From Hawksworthiomyces lignivorus (taxonomy: Eukaryota > Ascomycota > Sordariomycetes > Ophiostomatales > Ophiostomataceae), in assembly GCA_002917075.1 (NCBI GenBank), contig NTMA01000016.1, positions 434,001 to 498,000 on the forward strand: a stretch of DNA of 64,000 nucleotides, written 5' to 3'. Shown here piece after piece: positions 58,064 to 64,000 of the stretch; within the stretch, counting starts at the first letter, position 1; each line of letters begins with the position of its first letter. The translations under genes were made by a program, and so were the position numbers. A model generated the notes under the pieces. It saw only the letters and a program-made list of their open reading frames with translations, did no database searches and was not told where the DNA came from.

Positions 58064-60178
58064 ATGGACAATTCAACCCCCGACCGGATGTCTGCTAGTT
58101 CTCGGATACGAAAATCTCGCATCCATGTGTGCACTCAATGCCGCCGACAGAAACAGAAGTGCAACCGTCTTGTTCCTTGTTCGAACTGTATTCGTCGACG
58201 CATACCGCATCTCTGCCAACTGCTAGACCCAGAGGACAATCCATTGCCTCCAAGGATACTGACGCCTGCAGAAATTCTAGAACCGTCTTCTTTTCCGACA
58301 GTGCTATTAGCACCCACCCCAGCCCTAGCATTCACTCCCCCTGAGGGAGGAACTCCGAAGTCATCGATGACCGATGATCCAACAGCAGCACCCCCAATAA
58401 ACCCAACTCGAATAGGACATATCTGGAATTTCCGCGGAGCCCCATCCTACCATGGGAGCTCTTACTTTGGCCATCAGACTGCCGCCGATATGATTAATGT
58501 CGAGAGTGCTATTTTCCTACCTGAGACGCGTGGAGTGAGCAGTGGAAGCAGATCCCGAAATGTGCTCAATCGTTCTAGGGGAAGCGATAAAGGACCGTAC
58601 TCGCACATCTGGGATTTGGTAAGCCACCTGCCTCGCCGGAAAGACAATGTGGACAAGCTCCTAGGCTTGTTTTTAGATGAGCTTAACCCTGTATACGATA
58701 GTCTGCATGAAGAGAGCTTCAGGGTCAACTATGACGCATTTTGGAATCGCAAATGGGGAGATGATGATCTGACGGCTATTGACCTGCGATGGCTGTCCCT
58801 TCTCTTTATGGTATTGGCATTTGGAGAGCTCTTGGATTGCCCCCCAGACTGTTCTCCGGAGAAGCAGGCCGAGCATGAGGAGGCGTCTATTGGTTACTTC
58901 TGGGCTGCCAGGAAAACGCTGGTAATCGCGCCAACTTTTGCTGGGGAGAGTCCTGATCTCGTCAGAGCTGGAATTCTGGTCAGCCGCTACCTAATCTACT
59001 TTGGAAGAAAAAACGAGAGCTGGCTGACTTGTAGCTTTGCTGTTCGCATGGCTCAAGGTCAGGGCATGCATATCGATGGGGAAAGCTGGTGTCTTCCTCC
59101 AAAGGTTCTCGAAACGAGGCGGCGCGTCTGGTGCGCTCTCTATGCTTTCGATCGATCCGTGTCTTTAGCAATTGGTCGCCCATATGCGATTACGGACAAG
59201 CACTGCATGCACATGAAGATTCGGAATATATGGGTCGACGACACACCTCGAGAAGAAGCCGGAAACGTCGAAGAGCGCCCACTGCATGACCCGACACCAA
59301 GCGTTTTTTACATTTATCAGCAAAAGCTCGCAGCGCTTCTCGGCCACGTTCACGACGAGTGCTTTGGCTTAAATCCCCTGGACAATTCATACAACACATA
59401 CGCCAAAGTTCTGAATCTTGACCGCATTCTCCTCGACTGGGCCGAATCGTTGCCCCCTTATTTTCGCCTCGAAGATACCGACTGCTCTCTGGATTCCGCC
59501 AGACCGTATCTGAGCTGGCAGAGAATATATCTACACTCAGGCTTTCACTTTGCGCGCATTACGCTCCACAGACCCTTCGTTTTTCTTGATTCCATCACAG
59601 ATCAGTTTAAATACAGCCGGGATGCGTGTATCAACTCGGCATGCGCCGATCTCAAATTCAAGCTCGTCTTCAAAAGTCAGACCATGGGAGATAGGCTACG
59701 CGCCGGTATCGCTATGCACAATCTTTTCAATAGCGCCCTTGTCCTCGGCATCATCGCGATACGCAACCCGACATCATATCAGACCACGGCAATCTTGCAG
59801 GATCTTGTAGTATACTGTGAGAAGCAGAACGCCGATCCGTGGACGAACGAGTTCGTCCTTGCTGAAGTCAAGGTCATCGAGCTATGCATCGCCACCGCTC
59901 GCAAGTCCAGACGAGACACCGTCCCCCAGGAGCGCCAAATTAGAACTCCGGCTACAAGCGCAGAAGATGTGATTTTGCAGTCGCCTGAGCCTGTGCCACA
60001 GTCAAGAGTAGTGGCACCGACCCGTGACGCCTGTACAAATGCGTCTGATGGCCCTGGAAGAATGGAGATTGGCGCAAATTGGCTTGATCGCTGGCTTGGT
60101 CCGACTTGGCATTTCCCAGAGCCTCTTGATTATCACTTGTGGGAGGACCTCGTCAATACTCTTCAGCCATGCCAGTAA
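58064..60178 (+). CDS. Zn2Cys6 fungal transcription factor with fungal-specific TF domain
   Basis: This is a single exon of 704 residues, counted from the ATG at 58064. The zinc cluster near the N terminus (residues ~26-53) reads CTQCRRQKQKCNRLVPCSNC, then IRRRIPHLC, with spacing C-x2-C-x6-C-x5-C-x2-C-x8-C and the basic linker expected for CGG-triplet binding. The fungal-specific TF domain occupies the middle, with AVRMAQGQGMHIDGESWCLP, then TRRRVWCALYAFDRSVSLAIGRP and PYAITDKHC. An in-frame ATG at 58088 is an alternative start. Its stop lies 155 bases from the stop of the FAH-family gene, convergent, with the MFS gene beyond that. The position suggests that it regulates these two genes. Confidence 0.92.
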   Translation: MDNSTPDRMSASSRIRKSRIHVCTQCRRQKQKCNRLVPCSNCIRRRIPHLCQLLDPEDNPLPPRILTPAEILEPSSFPTVLLAPTPALAFTPPEGGTPKSSMTDDPTAAPPINPTRIGHIWNFRGAPSYHGSSYFGHQTAADMINVESAIFLPETRGVSSGSRSRNVLNRSRGSDKGPYSHIWDLVSHLPRRKDNVDKLLGLFLDELNPVYDSLHEESFRVNYDAFWNRKWGDDDLTAIDLRWLSLLFMVLAFGELLDCPPDCSPEKQAEHEEASIGYFWAARKTLVIAPTFAGESPDLVRAGILVSRYLIYFGRKNESWLTCSFAVRMAQGQGMHIDGESWCLPPKVLETRRRVWCALYAFDRSVSLAIGRPYAITDKHCMHMKIRNIWVDDTPREEAGNVEERPLHDPTPSVFYIYQQKLAALLGHVHDECFGLNPLDNSYNTYAKVLNLDRILLDWAESLPPYFRLEDTDCSLDSARPYLSWQRIYLHSGFHFARITLHRPFVFLDSITDQFKYSRDACINSACADLKFKLVFKSQTMGDRLRAGIAMHNLFNSALVLGIIAIRNPTSYQTTAILQDLVVYCEKQNADPWTNEFVLAEVKVIELCIATARKSRRDTVPQERQIRTPATSAEDVILQSPEPVPQSRVVAPTRDACTNASDGPGRMEIGANWLDRWLGPTWHFPEPLDYHLWEDLVNTLQPCQ

Positions 60179-60332
60179 TGTTAACATTGTACGTAATACT
60201 AGGTACACTAATAATTACCAATTGCACTGTGCACACAGTGGACCTGGTCACCCCCCGTCACCCCCCCCCTCTCCTTTTATTTTCCCGGTTTAACAGAACA
60301 CGAATACGTTCTCTGAACTTTTTAAGATTCAC

Positions 60333-61508
60333 TCATGCTTCAGCAGCAATGCTATTGGTTAAGGTTCCTATTCCCCCGCTAATGCTAACTCTGACCTCCG
60401 CACCCTCCTTCAAATAGAGTGGTGGGTTGTGGCTATGTCCTATTCCCGAAGGCGTGCCTGTCAGGATAATGGAGCCCTTAGGCAGAGTTGTTCCCTGTAT
60501 CTCTGTTAACATGCGTCTTTGACCTCTAAATTATACGACCAACACGTACCCTAGAACAGTAAGAAATGATCTCCGGCACGGAAAATATCATCTCTGCTGT
60601 TGAGCTATCCTGCAGCGTCTTTCCGTTGACAGTTGTTTTGAGCAATAAGTTTGATATATCGGTGAGCTTCTTTGCCGAAACCAGTGTCGGGCCGAGAGGG
60701 CAGAAGCCGTCGTAGCCTTTGGCGTAGCCCCACTGTAAGATGCCTGCCTGGACATCTCTAGCAGTCACATCATTTCCTAATGTGTATCCGAGGACATATT
60801 CCATTGCTGAAGCTTCGTCAACGTTCTTGCAGTCCTTTCCGAGTACTACGGCGAGCTCGCATTCTCCGTCGACTGCGTCTCCTGCTGTCTTGGGAAGCAG
60901 GATAGGCTCTGATGGGTCTAGAACGCAAGCTGGTGCTTTCATAAAAACTTCTGGTACTTTTGGAATTTCGCCCTTCATTTCTTTCTTTTCCCGGTCTCAG
61001 CAATTAGCTCTTAGAGTGGCCGTAAGTGATAGGTCACTCACAACGTGGTCTTTGTAGTTCATTCCGATGCACCGCACCACTCCGGATTCTCTACCAGAAA
61101 TGGGGGACAGAAGCTATGTCAAATTTGGTCAGATGCTTATTCCAGATATTTCGAATGCTGGCTGCAGCTTCACTGGTGATTCTCACCTTCTTGATAATCA
61201 CCACTTCGCCCGTAAAGGCCGCATCATCATCCAGCGCAGATGAAGCACTGAGAACCTTCACAGACACCGGCTTGCCGGCAACTAACGCAAGGCCAACTAT
61301 AATAATCGGTTAGAACTCCACACCACAGCGTAGCAGCGCTATCAGTTTCTATGACCTAACCATCAATGCTGCTGTCCTCTGGCTCGCCACACAGCTCTCT
61401 GCCATCATCGGCAATGAAGCGGACAAATCGGTCCCAGACCTATGATAAATGAGTCCCTCTGTAATTCAACTCAAGCTTTTTCATTATACTCACGGGATTA
61501 GAAGCCAT
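60333..61508 (-). CDS. Fumarylacetoacetate hydrolase (FAH) family enzyme
   Basis: Six exons (61494-61508, 61361-61439, 61187-61296, 61042-61113, 60550-60984, 60333-60494) give 290 residues. All introns are GT-AG and 55-78 nt, and all junctions are in phase. Family blocks appear only after splicing: LLSPISGRESGVVRCIGMNY-KDH, EIPKVPEVFMKAPA, the metal-binding acidic pair in VDGECELAVVLGKD, GYTLGNDVTARDVQ, and TGTPSGIGH near the end. The length fits the small FAH group (C-C bond hydrolases or decarboxylases acting on 2-oxo or acylpyruvate compounds), not the 420-residue tyrosine-pathway FAH. The acceptor before KEMKGEIPK (60985) was chosen because it is the only one restoring the frame. A divergent MFS gene shares its promoter. 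The substrate is not determined. Confidence 0.9.
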
Positions 61509-62037
61509 TTCTCTTCCCTCTGAATCAAATAAATCAAAGTGAATTACTGCTGTTTTGCTGGTCCAGAACACCGATTAGGCAACTTTACCATACGGGTTAA
61601 GCGGAATGATAACAAATGCGAAGGAACAGTCTTTATAATGTTTTCCCATGAAGATAGGAAGACGGCATCTAATCGAAGTCATTAAAAAAAAATTAAAAAA
61701 AAAAAAGACCCAATATCTTGATTTCGGTTTCGTTACATCTGTTGACAACAATGTCCGATGATTATTACCGGGGTGTTACAATCCGCCGACGCTACGGCTT
61801 TGGGATGCACTAATACCACGCTTATCATGATAAAGAGACGTACTACTGTAAGTTGCAGGACGCGACTTGCATATACTACCTAGCGATAAGCATATTAAAA
61901 ATTAAGTTATTAAAAAGCATGGAGATGGCCTTATTATTTTTAACCAGAGACCCTACGAACTCCATGTCCCGTCTAACCACGGATCATCTTGCAACTCACA
62001 CTCCTGTCTACTTCCTCTTCACCAACATTCTTTAGCC
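61509..62037. promoter_or_regulatory. Bidirectional promoter of the FAH-family and MFS genes
   Basis: These 529 bases lie between two divergent start codons. They include A-tracts at 61683-61707 and CCGACGCTACGG at 61796, an inverted pair of CGG/CCG triplets that could suit a Zn2Cys6 factor. This is a guess from position and sequence only. Confidence 0.45.
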
Positions 62038-63708
62038 ATGGAGCATGACGATAAACGAGATGCCTTTGCAGGCGAGAACGGCATTTCTGACAACACTTCG
62101 GGAGACGCAGATCTGATGTATATCGACCCAGCACGCGAGAAGAAGCTCGTGAGGAAGCTAGACCTCTACATTGCGCCGGTATTGACGCTGACCTTTCTTG
62201 CCGCGTACCTGGACCGCGCCAATATCGGCAATGCTGCATCGGCTGGAATGACTCAAGACCTGGGCATGTCTGCTGGTCAACTGGGCAGTATGTGAACTCC
62301 AGACCTAGCGAAAGCCTACAGCTGTCACCAGCAGAGCTACTGCTGACATGAAGATTAGATTCTGTAACCCTTTTCTATGCAACTTATGTATTTTTTGAGA
62401 TCCCATTTTCTCTTCTGATGAAAAAGTTAAGGCCGAGTGAGTTAATCTTGTCTCCTTCGAGTAACACCCAACATCACTAACCACGAATGAGTACATAGGC
62501 AAGCTTATCCCAGCCTTGATCTTCTGCTGGTCTGTTGTCATTATTGGCACTGGATTCATGCACAACACTAGCCAGATGTATGCTAGCAGGTTGCTTCTTG
62601 GCTTTTTCGAGGCTGGCATGTTTCCCTGCATGGCTCTCTATCTCAGTACGTTTTATAAGCCTGCCGAGCAAGCTATTCGAGTATCATACCTTCTTGTCGC
62701 TGCTGCTTTATCAGGAGGTTTTGGTGGACTATTCGCCTATGCTCTCCTCAAACTAGACGGCAGGGCCGGCCTTGCTGGCTGGAGATGGCTGTTCATTGTG
62801 GAAGGAATAATCTCTTGTTTTATCGCCCTGTTTATTGCAATTGCCCTCCCCGACACCTACGAGACCGCTCGATTTCTCAACGAAGACGACAGAAAGATTA
62901 TGCGGATAAGAGCTGAACAAACGAAACAATACAACGGAGAGCAAAAGTTCAACTGGACGGATGTTAAAAACGCATTCTTGGACATTAAACTATACATCAG
63001 CTGCTGGAGCCAATTCTGGGGCGACATCTGCTCCTTTGGACTCTCTACCTTCCTGCCACTGATCATCAAGTCTTTTGGCTATGATACCGTCACAACACAG
63101 GTTTACACCATCCCAGTGTACATCAGCGCCGCAATCATTTTCGTTTTCGTCTCCTGGTTGTCTGACAAATTCAACAGGCGTGTCATGTTCATGCTACCAG
63201 CGGTTATTGTTACAGCAGTAGGATACGCGGTCAATATCGCAAGCGACAAGAAGGGCGTTTTGTATTTCTCAACTTTCTTGATTGCGCCTGGTATTTATAT
63301 CATTCTGGGTCTGAACGCAACTTGGCTTCTTAATTGCCACGCACCATACTATAAGCGTGCCACGGCAATCGGACTAAACCAGTCTCTTGGAAACAGTGCG
63401 GGCACCGTGGTAAGTAAACATTCAGAAACGTAAATGCGTGTGCGTGTGTTTCTACAGAGATGGCTAACTAATATTTTTTCCTCCAGGTTGGCCAAATCTT
63501 CAAGACTACGGTGAACGGAAAATACTTATTCGGTCTAAGCTTCTCGCTAGGTTCAATTATTTTAGCGGGAGTTGGACACATAACGCTTCTACTTTACCTG
63601 CGTGCACAGAACAGCAAGCGTGATCGCCTCACCGCGGAGGAGAAGCAGTACGAAATTGAGCATGGAAAAGGCGGCGATTTCCACCCTGACTACAGATATA
63701 CTTATTAG
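62038..63708 (+). CDS. MFS transporter, anion/cation symporter (Dal5/allantoate permease-like) family
   Basis: Exons 62038-62287, 62359-62436, 62499-63409 and 63487-63708 (introns 71, 62 and 77 nt) give 486 residues. The family pattern is clear: YIAPVLTLTFLAAYLDRANI in helix 1, GMTQDLGMSAGQLG in the first loop, then VTLFYATYVFFEIPFSLLMK after splicing. It continues with RLLLGFFEAGMFPCMALYLS, GWRWLFIVEGI, LPDTYETARFLNEDD in the central loop, and a second six-helix bundle. These plasma-membrane proteins import small organic anions or vitamins with protons (allantoate, nicotinate, tartrate and similar). The substrate is unknown here. Divergent position next to an FAH-family enzyme suggests that it imports a compound this enzyme helps to break down. 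Confidence 0.94.
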
Positions 63709-64000
63709 AGCAATAGGCGGATTGTGGCTCGGGCTGGCTTACTTTGAAGGTTGTGCTTTTGGAATTTTACATATCCAGATGTAAGACGGTTAGATCACTC
63801 TAATAACGCCAACCTTAAATACCGAGAAAACCTAAGAGGCCATGGCGTTCAACTACATGACCTAAAATCCTTGTAAGTTAGTTGTGTTCTATTTATGATT
63901 CTCTATTGAAGAAATAATACGTCGGCCTAGTTCGTTCAGTTATTATGTGAAGACATCGTTTTGAGCTGCTGACATCGCTGTGGTCAAGCAAATAGCCAAA
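63709..64000. other. 3' flank of the MFS gene
   Basis: AT-rich, and no feature was recognised up to the window edge. Confidence 0.5.

Overview
The window comes from the nuclear genome of a filamentous ascomycete (Pezizomycotina, most likely a Sordariomycete). The evidence is short GT-AG introns of 57 to 149 nt, often with a CTAAC/CTAAT-like branch site, GC-rich reading frames rich in low-complexity runs, Zn2Cys6 regulators, a CBM1 cellulose-binding protein, a NACHT/ankyrin NLR, and one RNA polymerase III tRNA-Ala gene. All gene models below were spliced by hand from the sequence. Internal consistency (phase, family motifs restored across junctions) is the main support.

From 1 to 38 kb the window is mainly conserved housekeeping genes: a two-BIR chromosomal passenger protein (bir1), a DUF7730-like protein, the ALG9 mannosyltransferase, the H/ACA snoRNP assembly factor Naf1, a single-pass membrane protein with a cytoplasmic SH3 domain, a histidine-phosphatase (phosphoglycerate-mutase-like) protein, the GPI transamidase catalytic subunit Gpi8, a TFIIIC subunit with a C-terminal zinc module, and the mitochondrial carnitine/acylcarnitine carrier. 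ALG9 (N-glycan assembly) and Gpi8 (GPI anchoring) both act in the ER but are 15 kb apart. This block is interrupted at 7.1-9.5 kb by a divergent pair of decayed genes, one of them an Fta2-like gene with several frameshifts, followed by a CBM1 secreted protein and a 3.4 kb gene-free stretch.

From 38 to 64 kb the window is accessory in character. It holds a decayed fructose-bisphosphate aldolase copy with TAG stops, a Zn2Cys6 regulator beside a short-chain dehydrogenase-like gene, a cysteine-rich single-pass membrane protein, and tRNA-Ala(AGC). Next comes the most interesting segment: a hydrolase-NACHT-ankyrin NLR with a one-base slip in a T10 run, followed on the same strand by a predicted zinc-dependent nucleotide/nucleic-acid deaminase (OTT_1508-like, HAE plus CxxC). 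Two diverged copies of a ~110 bp repeat flank the deaminase gene. The right end is a compact three-gene group: a Zn2Cys6 regulator, a fumarylacetoacetate-hydrolase-family enzyme and a divergently transcribed anion/cation-symporter-type MFS transporter. This looks like a small uptake-and-catabolism cluster.

The housekeeping genes are intact, so the clustered lesions in the Fta2-like and aldolase copies are best read as real decay rather than sequencing error. The single homopolymer slip in the NLR remains ambiguous.
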